Origin: Candidatus Sphingomonas phytovorans
Lineage (GTDB): Bacteria > Pseudomonadota > Alphaproteobacteria > Sphingomonadales > Sphingomonadaceae
NCBI GenBank assembly: GCA_029202385.1
Contig: CP119314.1
Location: 2,048,501-2,112,500, forward strand
Direction of reading: 5' to 3'
DNA length: 64,000 nt
In this document: positions 1 through 8,262 of the stretch, one piece after another
Layout: each line of letters opens with the position of its first letter
How positions within the stretch are numbered: position 1 is the first letter of the stretch
The notes under the pieces: model-generated
Told to the model about the DNA's origin: nothing
What the model saw: only the letters and a program-made list of their open reading frames with translations
The model's database searches: none
Made by a program: the position numbers and the translations under genes

Positions 1-2
1 CC

Positions 3-370
3 GGAAGGCTGCCTTGGATGAGTCCCTTCCGCCTCGAAGGGCAGAGCATCACTTACCCAGGCTGACGGCATCACGACGATCCCGTTCGTGCGCGACGTCC
101 CGGCAGCGACGGCCTGATACGGCGAAGAGCTTGGGTTCGAGGTTGATTTCTCCAGGGCAATCCGGCCTCTTATGGCTACGTGTCGCGCGATGGCCGATGC
201 CCGTACCCGCGATTCGTGGAAGGACCGAATTTCGCCGAGCTAACGACAGACTACAAAGGCGTTGACGTTGCACAAAAGCTCGTCAAGCCCACGCCCACTA
301 TCCTGGCGGGAATGTGATCTCCTTCGTCCAGTATCGCACGCTCGCAATCGCCCAATCGCCCCCGCAATGA
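3..370 (+). pseudogene. Possible decayed reading frame (unidentified)
   Basis: No intact gene is visible in the first 545 bases. Stretches with the high-GC third-position pattern of this genome occur on the plus strand in successive different frames, each ended by a stop. Roughly 3-65 reads PWMSPFRLEGQSITYPG, 63-119 reads DGITTIPFVRDVPAATA, 147-316 reads GYVSRDGRCPYPRFVEG and onward, and 309-370 reads [15 protein letters not shown] before a TGA. The frame changes suggest a gene broken by indels, but chance is possible and I do not recognise the product. From 371 to 545 I see only the leader of rplU. Confidence 0.3.
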
Positions 371-545
371 CACCGCGAGCGCGGACGCCACGGCCGAAAG
401 CGCCGAATACTGGCCTGGTTCGGCTCCTTCCGTCACCGGGAAGGGCAATTCGGCGTTGACAGAATCGCCTGTCTCCCTTAGCTGCCCCCCTTCTCCCGCC
501 GGGCATGCCTGCGCGGGCACATGCATTTGGAAAGTGATTGAGGCC

Positions 546-923
546 ATGTTCGCAGTGGTGCGCACGGGCGGCAAGCAGTATCGCGTTGCCGCTGGAGACA
601 AGATCGTCGTCGAGAAGCTCGATGGTGAAGCAGGAGCGTCGATCACGCTCGCTGACGTTCTGCTGGCGGGCGAAGGCTCGGAGCTGCAGTCGGTCGAGGG
701 TCTGACGGTTTCGGCCGAGATCATCGCCCAGGCGAAGGCCGACAAGGTCATCATCTTCAAGAAGAAGCGTCGCCACAATTATCGCCGCAAGAACGGCCAT
801 CGCCAGCAGCACACGATCCTGAAGATCACCGCGATCGGTGCTCAGGAGAAGAAGGCCAAGGCAAAGAAGGCCGATGCAGCCCCCGCGACTGCCGAGGCTG
901 AAGCCCCGGCCGCCCAGGCGTAA
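546..923 (+). CDS. rplU: 50S ribosomal protein L21
   Basis: Encodes 125 residues of ribosomal protein L21, a 23S rRNA-binding protein of the large subunit. The start [14 protein letters not shown] is the canonical L21 N-terminus, so I placed the start at the ATG at 546 rather than at the upstream in-frame codons; GAGG lies about 5 bases before it. The conserved core has the [16 protein letters not shown] basic segment near residues 75-90 that contacts rRNA. The last 25 residues are an Ala/Lys/Glu-rich tail ([20 protein letters not shown]), common in sphingomonad L21. It is followed after 12 bases by rpmA, the usual L21-L27 operon. Confidence 0.98.
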   Translation: MFAVVRTGGKQYRVAAGDKIVVEKLDGEAGASITLADVLLAGEGSELQSVEGLTVSAEIIAQAKADKVIIFKKKRRHNYRRKNGHRQQHTILKITAIGAQEKKAKAKKADAAPATAEAEAPAAQA

Positions 924-935
924 GGAGTAGTTTAG

Positions 936-1205
936 ATGGCACATAAGAAAGCAGGCGGCTCCTCGCGCAACGGTCGTGATTCGGCCGGCCGTCGTCTTGG
1001 CGTGAAGAAGTTTGGTGGCGAAACCGTCGTTCCGGGCAACATCCTGGTGCGTCAGCGCGGCACGAAATTCTATCCGGGCACCAATGTCGGCATGGGCAAG
1101 GACCATACCCTGTTCGCCCTCGTGGACGGCCGCGTGTCGTTCAAGGAAGGCAAGCTCGGCCGTAAATTCTGCTCGGTAGAGATTATGGCGGCCGCGGCCG
1201 AATAA
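936..1205 (+). CDS. rpmA: 50S ribosomal protein L27
   Basis: Encodes 89 residues of ribosomal protein L27, whose N-terminal tail reaches the peptidyl transferase centre. It begins [20 protein letters not shown], the standard L27 start with no cleavable N-terminal extension of the Firmicutes type, and contains the family core [16 protein letters not shown] good ribosome binding site, AAGGAG, spans the rplU stop codon at 921-928. It is the second and last gene of the rplU-rpmA operon, since two hairpins follow it directly. Confidence 0.98.
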   Translation: MAHKKAGGSSRNGRDSAGRRLGVKKFGGETVVPGNILVRQRGTKFYPGTNVGMGKDHTLFALVDGRVSFKEGKLGRKFCSVEIMAAAAE

Positions 1206-1220
1206 AACGGGTAACCGGTC

Positions 1221-1297
1221 GGGTTGCCCACTTGGGCGACCCGGGTTTTCGCAAGAGAACCGAAAAAGGGAGACGGGTCGCCCCGGCTCCCTTTTTT
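1221..1297 (+). terminator. Tandem terminator hairpins after rpmA
   Basis: The first hairpin pairs 1221-1229 (GGGTTGCCC) with 1234-1242 (GGGCGACCC) with one wobble and is followed by GGGTTTTC. The second is a perfect 10-bp stem, 1263-1272 (AAAAAGGGAG) with 1287-1296 (CTCCCTTTTT), closing on a T run. This is a clear Rho-independent terminator for the ribosomal protein operon. The A/T symmetry may also let it act on the other strand. Confidence 0.85.
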
Positions 1298-1375
1298 CAT
1301 GCTCCCTCCCCACCCATTGTCGCCTTCCCGTCATCCCGGCGTGCGAGCGGCAATGCGACCGACGAGGAGAGTAAT

Positions 1376-1921
1376 ATGTTCGCTCGGACTGCAAGATTGA
1401 CGCTGCGCCCCGGCTGGCCGGAAGATGCGCAGGCGCTGACTCACGCGATCGCCCATGAGGAGGTCGTGACGAAGCTGTCGCGCGCACCCTGGCCCTATAC
1501 GGTGGACGATGCCGAGGAATTCCTGGCAAGCCCGCGAGAGGCGCATGACGCGCGATTCCTCATCCTCAGCCATGAGGCGGACTATCCGCGGATCGTCGGC
1601 TCCGTCGCGGTCTGGTTCCAGGAAGACGCCTATGAACTGGGTTATTGGCTGACGCCGTCGGCCTGGGGCCGCGGCTATGCGACCGAGGCCGGGCGCGCCG
1701 TGCTCCAGATGGCGCACCACGCGCTTGGCGTGAAGCACGTCCGTGCCGGGCATTTCGTTGACAACCCGGCCTCGGGCCGGGTGCTGACCAAGCTCGGCTT
1801 CCGCCCGACCGGCGCCGTCGTGCCGCGCCACTCCCGCGCCCGCGACGCCGAGGTGCCCTGCGCCGTGTTCGAACTCGACCTCGACGAGGACCGAATGTGC
1901 GATGTGAAGATGGCTGCCTGA
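1376..1921 (+). CDS. GNAT family N-acetyltransferase (RimJ/RimL-like)
   Basis: Encodes 181 residues of a Gcn5-related N-acetyltransferase of the RimJ/RimL type (Acetyltransf_3), which transfers acetyl from acetyl-CoA to an amine. The start MFARTARLTLRPGWPED is typical, and GAGGAGAG lies just upstream at 1363-1370, so I chose the ATG at 1376 over the longer open frame. The middle reads ELGYWLTPSAWGRGYATEAG, where the GRGYATEA segment is the acetyl-CoA pyrophosphate loop (motif A). LTKLGFRPTG near residue 145 is motif B. The substrate cannot be told from sequence. The gene stands alone between two terminator-like hairpins. Confidence 0.9.
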   Translation: MFARTARLTLRPGWPEDAQALTHAIAHEEVVTKLSRAPWPYTVDDAEEFLASPREAHDARFLILSHEADYPRIVGSVAVWFQEDAYELGYWLTPSAWGRGYATEAGRAVLQMAHHALGVKHVRAGHFVDNPASGRVLTKLGFRPTGAVVPRHSRARDAEVPCAVFELDLDEDRMCDVKMAA

Positions 1922-1927
1922 ACAAAA

Positions 1928-1952
1928 CCCTCTCCCCTGCGGGGAGAGAGGG
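1928..1952. terminator. GC-rich hairpin after GNAT gene
   Basis: CCCTCTCCCC and GGGGAGAGAGGG flank a 3-base loop. This resembles both a terminator stem and a short hairpin repeat: the same CCCTCTCCC motif recurs at 31011-31034. There is no T run on the plus strand, so termination is not certain. Confidence 0.45.
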
Positions 1953-2097
1953 AAACCGCGTCGCTGCGCCGGCTTTAGCCGCGAAAACGATTTCTTCGCA
2001 TCAAATCCCATCGAACAGGAGGATTATCGGAACCCGCTGATCCGTGGCGCACCTTTGGGCAAGTCGCGGATTCTCGAGATAAAAAGGGGTTCCAGAA

Positions 2098-4572
2098 ATG
2101 AAGACGCGATCCGCCCTGGCATTTGCCGTATCCAGCCTTGTGCTCGCTCATGCCTCGATGGCCGCGGCACAGGAGACGCCGCAAGCCGCCCCGGTCGCCG
2201 CATCCGACGAGGATCAGGGCGATATCGTCGTCACCGGCACCCGCACGGCCGGCCGCTCGCGTTTCGACAGCGCCTCGCCGATCGACGTGCTGAGCAACGC
2301 CACGCTGCAGCGCCAGGGCACGACCGAACTCGGTGCAGCACTCTCGGCGGTAGTGCCATCCATCGACTTCCCGCGCTCGTCAGCCGTCGACGGTACCGAC
2401 TCGATCCGCCCCGCCACGCTGCGCGGCCTCTCGCCAGACCAGACGCTGGTGCTGATCAACGGCGTCCGCGCGCATACCTCCGCACTGCTCAACACCAATG
2501 GATCGGTCGGACGCGGATCGGCCGCCGTCGATCTCAACACCATCCCGTCAGTCGCGCTTGAGCGGATCGAGGTGCTGCGCGACGGCGCGGCGGCACAATA
2601 TGGTTCCGACGCTATCGCCGGCGTGGTCAACCTCCGCCTGCGCGAGGCACGCAGCGGCGGCGGCGCGACCGTCACCTATGGTCAGTACATCACCGATGTG
2701 GTGACCGCCCGCGGCCACCGCAACGAGCATGACGGACAGACCGTTACCGTCGCCGGCTGGCAGGGCATGGCCCTGGGACCGAAAGGTTTCCTGACACTGT
2801 CCGCCGAATATCTGAACCGCGACGCCACCAGCCGCGGCGATTTCGATCCGCGCAAGACGCCGATCCGGGTTCGCTCGCGTTTTGGCGACCCGGAGGTGAA
2901 GCAATACAGCGTCTATGCCAATGCCGGTTACGGCCTGGGCGACAGCGGCTGGGAGCTTTACGGCTTTGCCGGCTATCAGCACCGCGACAGCACCAGCGCA
3001 GCGACGCCGCGAATCAATGGCGGCACTGACAACAATCTCAGTGCGGCGGCCCTTGCCACCCTCTATCCCGACGGCTTCACCCCGCTGATCAACGTCAAAT
3101 CCGAGGATGTGACGCTCACCGAAGGCCTGCGTGGCGAAATATCCGGCTGGAAGGTCGATCTGAACCTCTCTTACGGCCGGAACAAGCTGACGCTCTACAC
3201 GCGCAATTCCGGCAACGCGACATACGGCGCGAACTCGGCACGGGACTTCTATGACGGCAGTCTGGTGTACGACCAGATCGTCGGCGGCCTCGACATCTCC
3301 AAGGAACTGCCGCTGGGCGATGGTACGATCAATATCGCCGGGGGCGCGGAAGTTCGCCGCGAAAGTTTCCAGATCGGCGCCGGCGAGCCGGCATCCTATG
3401 ACCGCAACCCGAGCCTGCGGCCTCCGGCACCGCCCACGCTTGGCTCGGGTGCGCAGGGCTTCCCAGGTTTCCAGCCGTCGAACCGCGTCAACGTGCACCG
3501 TTCGAACGTCTCCGGCTATCTCGATATCGAGGTCAAGCCAGTCGAAGCGCTCACTTTGGGCGCGGCAGTCCGGGGCGAAAGCTATTCGGACTTCGGCGAG
3601 ACGGTAAACGGCAAGCTCAGCGCACGATATGAATTCGCGCCCTGGATCGCGGTCCGCGGCACTGCCTCAACCGGCTTCCGCGCACCTTCGCTGCAGCAGC
3701 AATATTTCACCTCGACCGCATCGGTCCTGACCAACGGCACGATCGTCGAAACCGGTCTGTTCCCGTCGGTCAGCGCCGTCGGCACCGCGCTGGGCGGCAA
3801 GCCGCTGCGGCCGGAAAAGGCCACCAACCTCTCGGCCGGCATCGTGTTGCGCTCGGGCGGGTTCGACCTCTCGGTCGACGCCTATCGAATCAAGGTGCGC
3901 GATCAGATCGCCCTGTCGGAGAATCTCAGCGGCACCGTGGTCGCCGCCTTGTTGCAGCCCTATGGCGTGACGGCTGGACGCTTCTTCCTCAACGGCATCC
4001 GCTCGACGACCAAGGGCATCGACGTGGTCGCGCATTATCGGAAAGCGACCGAGAGCATCGGGACCTTCGATTTCACAGTCGCCGGCAATTTCAACGACAT
4101 CGAGGTGACTCAGGCCCCCGGCGCGGCGACGATCACGGCCGTGGTCAACGGGACCCCGACCAGCGCGGTGCTGCCGATCTTCAGCCGGCAACGGATCATC
4201 TCGTTCGAACAGGGCACGCCGCGCACCAAGGTCGTCGGCACGGTCGACTGGTCGCTCGGCAATCTCGGCGCGACAGCGCGCGGTTCCTATTATGGCGACG
4301 TCACTCAGCCGGGCAGCACTGGCTTCGCGGAGGAGGACATCCACACCGGCCGCCACACGATCTTCGACCTGGAGGTTCGCTATCAGGTGATCCGGAACGT
4401 CAACCTTGCGGTGGGCGCGAACAATCTGTTCGATACCTATCCGGATTATGTGCGGGTGCTGTCGTCACGCAACCAGCCGCTCAACAGCACGGGCCTGGTC
4501 GGCTTCCCCTACTACTCGCCGTTCGGCTTCAACGGCCGTTACCTCTACGCCCGGGTCGGCGTGACCTGGTAA
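2098..4572 (+). CDS. TonB-dependent outer-membrane receptor
   Basis: Encodes 824 residues of a TonB-dependent receptor, an outer-membrane gated beta-barrel that imports siderophores, cobalamin, sugars or other ligands. A signal peptide covers about residues 1-25 (MKTRSALAFAVSSLVL, then AMAAAQ-like cleavage). A TonB box-like DIVVTGTRT follows near residue 42. The plug domain spans about 50-180, with the family motifs LRGLSPDQTLVLINGVR and ALERIEVLRDGAAAQYGSDAIAGVVN. The rest is barrel, ending in the aromatic YLYARVGVTW that outer-membrane assembly recognises. The ligand is unknown, and no dedicated uptake or regulatory genes sit beside it. A strong terminator follows the stop. Confidence 0.95.
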   Translation: MKTRSALAFAVSSLVLAHASMAAAQETPQAAPVAASDEDQGDIVVTGTRTAGRSRFDSASPIDVLSNATLQRQGTTELGAALSAVVPSIDFPRSSAVDGTDSIRPATLRGLSPDQTLVLINGVRAHTSALLNTNGSVGRGSAAVDLNTIPSVALERIEVLRDGAAAQYGSDAIAGVVNLRLREARSGGGATVTYGQYITDVVTARGHRNEHDGQTVTVAGWQGMALGPKGFLTLSAEYLNRDATSRGDFDPRKTPIRVRSRFGDPEVKQYSVYANAGYGLGDSGWELYGFAGYQHRDSTSAATPRINGGTDNNLSAAALATLYPDGFTPLINVKSEDVTLTEGLRGEISGWKVDLNLSYGRNKLTLYTRNSGNATYGANSARDFYDGSLVYDQIVGGLDISKELPLGDGTINIAGGAEVRRESFQIGAGEPASYDRNPSLRPPAPPTLGSGAQGFPGFQPSNRVNVHRSNVSGYLDIEVKPVEALTLGAAVRGESYSDFGETVNGKLSARYEFAPWIAVRGTASTGFRAPSLQQQYFTSTASVLTNGTIVETGLFPSVSAVGTALGGKPLRPEKATNLSAGIVLRSGGFDLSVDAYRIKVRDQIALSENLSGTVVAALLQPYGVTAGRFFLNGIRSTTKGIDVVAHYRKATESIGTFDFTVAGNFNDIEVTQAPGAATITAVVNGTPTSAVLPIFSRQRIISFEQGTPRTKVVGTVDWSLGNLGATARGSYYGDVTQPGSTGFAEEDIHTGRHTIFDLEVRYQVIRNVNLAVGANNLFDTYPDYVRVLSSRNQPLNSTGLVGFPYYSPFGFNGRYLYARVGVTW

Positions 4573-4582
4573 CCACGAATGA

Positions 4583-4612
4583 AAGGAGGGCCGGTTCGCC
4601 GGCCCTCCCCTT
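4583..4612. terminator. Bidirectional terminator
   Basis: A perfect 10-bp stem, GGAGGGCCGG (4585-4594) with CCGGCCCTCC (4599-4608), closes on a TTCG loop. It sits between the convergent stops of the receptor gene (plus) and the hydrolase gene (minus), so it can serve both. Confidence 0.75.
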
Positions 4613-5472
4613 CACGCCGCGACAGCCTCGCGCGGCAATACGGCCGCCTCATATTCGCTCTCGTACATGCCGATCAGCGTGCGGTCGTCATGATTCCACG
4701 GATGGAAGCTCGGCCGGAAGAAAGCGAGCCACTGTCCCGCGATCTTGCGCGCCATGCCGGGCCGCCCGAACGCATACCAGAACATCTTCGCCCAGACCTT
4801 CGGCCCGCTCAGCCCGTCCTGCCGCAACAGATCGAGCATGCCAGCGATACGGCCGCTCGTGAAATTGGCGGTGACGCGCAGCATCACCAGCGCCTTCACC
4901 TTGAAGCGTTGCCATTCGGTCCAGTTCCTGGTCGCATGCAGCCAGGTGTCATAGGCGACGCCCTTGTGCTCGATCTCCTCCGCCGCGTGCCAGCGCCACA
5001 GATTGGCGAACTCCTCCTCGCCCCCCGCGAGGTGGCGGGGATTGGCGAGCAGTTCGTGCGCGATGATCGCGGTGAAATGCTCAAGCACCATCGTCGCGGT
5101 CAGGTTGGCGATCGGCGGCCGCCCCTTGGTCAGGTCGAGCCCCTTCTGAACCCGCATCTCGAGCCGGGTGATGTCATAGCCCTGGTCGACGACGTGCCGG
5201 TTGAACGCCACATGCTCGCGCGTGTGCATCACCTCCTGCTTGATGAACGCCTGGATCTCGCCGGCGAGCTTGGGCGGCGTATCGTCGCGAAAGGCGCGGA
5301 CGCTCTCGACGAAAAACGCCTCGCCCCTGGGAAAAGTCACTGAAAGCGCATTGTAGAACGCCGTGGCATAGGGATCGTTGTTGAGCCACCAACGCCCCAT
5401 CGCGGTGTCGCGACCGAACCGGCGATCGCGCGGCGTGATGGTCAGGTCGCGGGGAGTGGTTGCTTTCGCCAC
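4612..5472 (-). CDS. Predicted metal-dependent hydrolase (COG3687, ferritin-like)
   Basis: Encodes 286 residues of the COG3687/PF10118 family, helical proteins with a ferritin-like pattern of metal ligands. Visible ligand motifs are KQEVMHTREH near residue 85, LEHFTAIIAHE near 135, and AAEEIEHKGVAYD near 170: Glu and Glu-x-x-His pairs expected to hold two metal ions. I chose the GTG at 5472 because GGAGG lies 6 bases upstream (5479-5483); the open frame runs on to 5505 but has no binding site there. The gene diverges from a TetR regulator, and both flank two tandem operator-like repeats, so it is probably the regulator's main target. Its reaction is unknown; members are often found with TetR genes in lipid or hydrocarbon contexts. 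Confidence 0.85.
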   Translation of the reverse strand: MAKATTPRDLTITPRDRRFGRDTAMGRWWLNNDPYATAFYNALSVTFPRGEAFFVESVRAFRDDTPPKLAGEIQAFIKQEVMHTREHVAFNRHVVDQGYDITRLEMRVQKGLDLTKGRPPIANLTATMVLEHFTAIIAHELLANPRHLAGGEEEFANLWRWHAAEEIEHKGVAYDTWLHATRNWTEWQRFKVKALVMLRVTANFTSGRIAGMLDLLRQDGLSGPKVWAKMFWYAFGRPGMARKIAGQWLAFFRPSFHPWNHDDRTLIGMYESEYEAAVLPREAVAA

Positions 5473-5504
5473 AAAAACCTCCGAACAGGGTGGGAACAGG
5501 ATCA

Positions 5505-5547
5505 CTTACAAGACTGTCAATAGGCCTTACTTACACTCGTGTCAATA
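5505..5547. promoter_or_regulatory. Two tandem operator-like repeats in TetR/hydrolase intergenic region
   Basis: Two 18-base direct repeats, 5505-5522 (CTTACAAGACTGTCAATA) and 5530-5547 (CTTACACTCGTGTCAATA), lie 25 bases apart. Each has an inverted-repeat core, ACA-N4-TGT. On the minus strand the second repeat supplies TTGACA (5545-5540) and the first supplies TATTGA (5522-5517) at exactly 17 bases, a plausible promoter for the hydrolase gene. Binding of a TetR dimer at both would cover -35 and -10. The second repeat also overlaps the assigned GTG start of the TetR gene, implying autoregulation. Confidence 0.65.
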
Positions 5548-6123
5548 ATTCGCAAACGCCTCAGCCCGGAAGAATCACGCGAGGCCGCGATCGAGGCGGC
5601 GCGAGCGCTGCTGGTCGAGGAAGGCCCCCAGGCAGTCACGCTCAAGGCCGTGGCCGCGCGGATCGGGCGTACCCATGCCAATCTGCTGCATCATTTCGGC
5701 TCGGCCGCCGATCTTCAGCGCGCGCTGATCAAGCATCTGGCGGACAAAATCACCGCCCAGATCGGCGCAGCGGCGAAGCGTGCCCGCGAAACCGACCAGA
5801 ACCCGCGCGAGGTGGTCGACATGACGTTCGACGCCTTTGCACGCGGTGCGGGCGCGATGGCATCATGGATGATCCTGACGGGCAACCAGGACGCGCTCGA
5901 CCCGATCCTCGAGGCGATCCACAATCTCGTCGAGGAATTGTCGGAGGGGCACAAGCATGACGGCCCGTCGATCCATGAGGAAACGCTGCAACTCGTGTTG
6001 ACCGCGCTTGGCGATGCCCTGCTTGGCGGGCCGATGGCCAAGGCGCTCGGCCTGCCGCGGGAGAAGGCGCGCGAGCTTGCCGTCAACGCGCTGATGGCCT
6101 CGCACAGGGGCGCAGACGCCTGA
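5539..6123 (+). CDS. TetR family transcriptional regulator
   Basis: Encodes 194 residues of a TetR-type repressor. The N-terminal helix-turn-helix domain spans about residues 10-60: EAAIEAARALLVEEG, then VTLKAVAARIGRTHANLLHHF, with the recognition helix in RTHANLLHHFGS. The C-terminal two-thirds is the variable ligand-binding and dimerisation domain. The start is a GTG (MSIIRKRLSPEESRE) lying inside the second operator-like repeat, so the mRNA may be leaderless; no better start fits the domain. It is divergent from the hydrolase gene and probably represses it and itself. The inducer is unknown. Confidence 0.9.
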   Translation: MSIIRKRLSPEESREAAIEAARALLVEEGPQAVTLKAVAARIGRTHANLLHHFGSAADLQRALIKHLADKITAQIGAAAKRARETDQNPREVVDMTFDAFARGAGAMASWMILTGNQDALDPILEAIHNLVEELSEGHKHDGPSIHEETLQLVLTALGDALLGGPMAKALGLPREKARELAVNALMASHRGADA

Positions 6124-6170
6124 TGTCAGCTCAAGCTGGATAAAATTGCGATTTCCGCTAGAGAGCGGCC

Positions 6171-7217
6171 ATGCATTTTCTTGACCAAGCAAAGATCTTC
6201 GTCCGCTCGGGCGCGGGCGGCCCCGGCGCCGTCGCCTTCCGGCGCGAGAAGTTCATCGAATATGGCGGCCCGAACGGCGGCAATGGCGGCAAGGGCGGCG
6301 ACATCATCTTCGAGGCGGTGGCCGGTCTCAACACGCTGATCGACTTCCGCTACACCCAGCATTTCCGCGCACCGCGCGGCCATGGTGGCTCGGGCTCGAA
6401 CATGACGGGCGCGGGCGGCGATGATCTGGTGATCAAGGTTCCCGTCGGGACCCAGGTCCTGTCCGAGGATAAGGAAGAAGTGCTCGCCGACTTCACCGTG
6501 GCGGGGCAGCGCGAGGTGTTCCTGCGCGGCGGCGATGGCGGGCGCGGCAATGCCAGCTACAAGACCTCGACCAACCGCACCCCGCGCCAGCACGGCACTG
6601 GCTGGCCCTCGGAAGAGGCGTGGGTCTGGCTGCGGCTGAAGCTGCTCGCCGATGCCGGGCTGGTCGGTCTCCCTAATGCCGGCAAGTCGACCTTCATCAA
6701 CGCGGTCACCAACGCCAAGGCCAAGGTCGGCGATTATCCCTTCACCACCGTGCGCCCCCAGCTCGGCGTGGTCAGCCGCCACAATCGCGAGTTCGTCGTG
6801 GCCGATATCCCCGGCCTGATCGAAGGCGCGGCTGATGGCGCCGGCATCGGCGATCGTTTCCTGGGCCATATCGAACGCTGCAAGGTGCTGCTCCACCTGG
6901 TCGATGCGACCGAGGAGGACCCGGTCGGCAATTACCGAATCGTGCGCGGTGAACTCGAGGCCTATGGTGCCGGCCTGATCGACAAACCCCAGGTGATCGG
7001 CCTCAACAAGGTTGACGCGATCGAGCCCGATGCCGCCAAGAAGCTGATCACCAAGCTCAAGCGCGCCAGCAAGGCCGATGTGCTTCCCATGTCGGGCGCC
7101 GGCGGCGACGGCCTCGAAGCGGTGCTTGACCGGTTGCTTGAAGTGATCGGCCCGGCCGTAACGGCGCCGGTGCGGGACGACGGCAAGGAAGATCCGATCG
7201 AATGGTCACCACTGTGA
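6171..7217 (+). CDS. obgE: GTPase Obg/CgtA
   Basis: Encodes 348 residues of the Obg GTPase, which associates with the 50S subunit and couples ribosome maturation to growth and stress signals. The N-terminal Obg fold (residues 1-158) opens [20 protein letters not shown] and carries the glycine-rich [16 protein letters not shown]. The G domain follows with G1 [10 protein letters not shown]3 DIPGLIEGA and G4 NKVD. The C-terminal Obg domain is short. It is close to the rplU-rpmA operon, a common bacterial arrangement here interrupted by four genes, and lies upstream of proB, its usual alphaproteobacterial partner. Confidence 0.97.
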   Translation: MHFLDQAKIFVRSGAGGPGAVAFRREKFIEYGGPNGGNGGKGGDIIFEAVAGLNTLIDFRYTQHFRAPRGHGGSGSNMTGAGGDDLVIKVPVGTQVLSEDKEEVLADFTVAGQREVFLRGGDGGRGNASYKTSTNRTPRQHGTGWPSEEAWVWLRLKLLADAGLVGLPNAGKSTFINAVTNAKAKVGDYPFTTVRPQLGVVSRHNREFVVADIPGLIEGAADGAGIGDRFLGHIERCKVLLHLVDATEEDPVGNYRIVRGELEAYGAGLIDKPQVIGLNKVDAIEPDAAKKLITKLKRASKADVLPMSGAGGDGLEAVLDRLLEVIGPAVTAPVRDDGKEDPIEWSPL

Positions 7218-7287
7218 AGCATATCCGCGCGATCACACCGTAGCGATTCGGGGCATCCGCCCCTGAAACCGAACGGGAGACGTGGAC

Positions 7288-8217
7288 ATGGCGCTTATCG
7301 ATCTGATCCGAAAACTGTTCGGCCACCGCCCTGCCCCATCGCAACCGGCGCCGCTCATTCCCGAAGCGCCCGCCGCACCTGACGAGATCGCCGAAGATCT
7401 AACGGAGCCAGACGCGACCGTTGAGCCGGAGACTGTAACGGAGCCCGAAGCGGCAGCGGATGCCGGGGAGACAGCGGAACCGGAAATGACCGCCGAGCCC
7501 GAAGCGTCAGTCGAGCCCGACATTCTGCAGCGCTCCGCCGCACGACGGGACGATTTCTGGGCCGGGGTTGGCGATGTCGAAGGTGACGTCCTCACCCATC
7601 TCGTCAGCCCGGGCCTGACGGGCGGTCCGGCATGGCCGACCACGCGTCAGGCGTACCGTGTGATCCGCCGCGCCGACGGGTCGATCGTGATCGCGACCGA
7701 CGGCCTGTCCGATCCGTTCGATGAGGGCGGCGACACCAACGGCTTCAATCTCGAACTGTTCGTCGAAAGCGCCGACCTGCCCGCTGACTTCGCCGGAACG
7801 CCGGGGGACGTGACCCCGCTCGGGCGGAGCTGGATGATCGAACTGCTTCAGAATGTCGCCGGAACGGTCGCGGGCGCCGGCGGGATCGAAGGGCAGCTCG
7901 AGCATTATGGCACGCTGTCGATGGAGGTGCCCGGCGTTTCCTCGTCCCATGCGATCAAGGATCAACTGCCCGAGGGATTCGTCACCGCCGACGACGCGAT
8001 CGGCATCTTGATCGGCGGGCCAACGCCCGATTTCGCCACCCTGATCGAGGACATGCCGCTTTCGCCCGTGCGCATCGTGCCGGTCGTGCTGCTCACAGCC
8101 GCTGAACTGGGCGAGATTCGCGCCGGCGACGAAGAGACGCGCGAGGCAATCGTGGCACGGCTCGCGGCGATGCCAAGCCGCCATCGAAGCGATACCGGTC
8201 GTCCGTCGATCGTGTGA
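7288..8217 (+). CDS. Suppressor-of-fused-like domain protein
   Basis: Encodes 309 residues. A short N-terminus (MALIDLIRKLFGHRP) is followed by a low-complexity acidic Pro/Glu/Ala stretch, about residues 18-82, built on imperfect EPEATVEPE-type repeats. The rest is globular. IVIATDGLSDPFDEGG, GFNLELFVE, SWMIELLQ and IVPVVLLTAAELGEI fit the bacterial suppressor-of-fused domain (PF05076), whose function is not established. I chose the ATG at 7288 because GGGAGA at 7275-7280 is well spaced for it and too close to the GTG at 7282. It sits between obgE and proB. The family call is from pattern memory and moderate. Confidence 0.6.
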   Translation: MALIDLIRKLFGHRPAPSQPAPLIPEAPAAPDEIAEDLTEPDATVEPETVTEPEAAADAGETAEPEMTAEPEASVEPDILQRSAARRDDFWAGVGDVEGDVLTHLVSPGLTGGPAWPTTRQAYRVIRRADGSIVIATDGLSDPFDEGGDTNGFNLELFVESADLPADFAGTPGDVTPLGRSWMIELLQNVAGTVAGAGGIEGQLEHYGTLSMEVPGVSSSHAIKDQLPEGFVTADDAIGILIGGPTPDFATLIEDMPLSPVRIVPVVLLTAAELGEIRAGDEETREAIVARLAAMPSRHRSDTGRPSIV

Positions 8218-8262
8218 CGTGCCGGTGGATTGCCGGCGCAACCGCCGCTAAGCGCATAGGCG

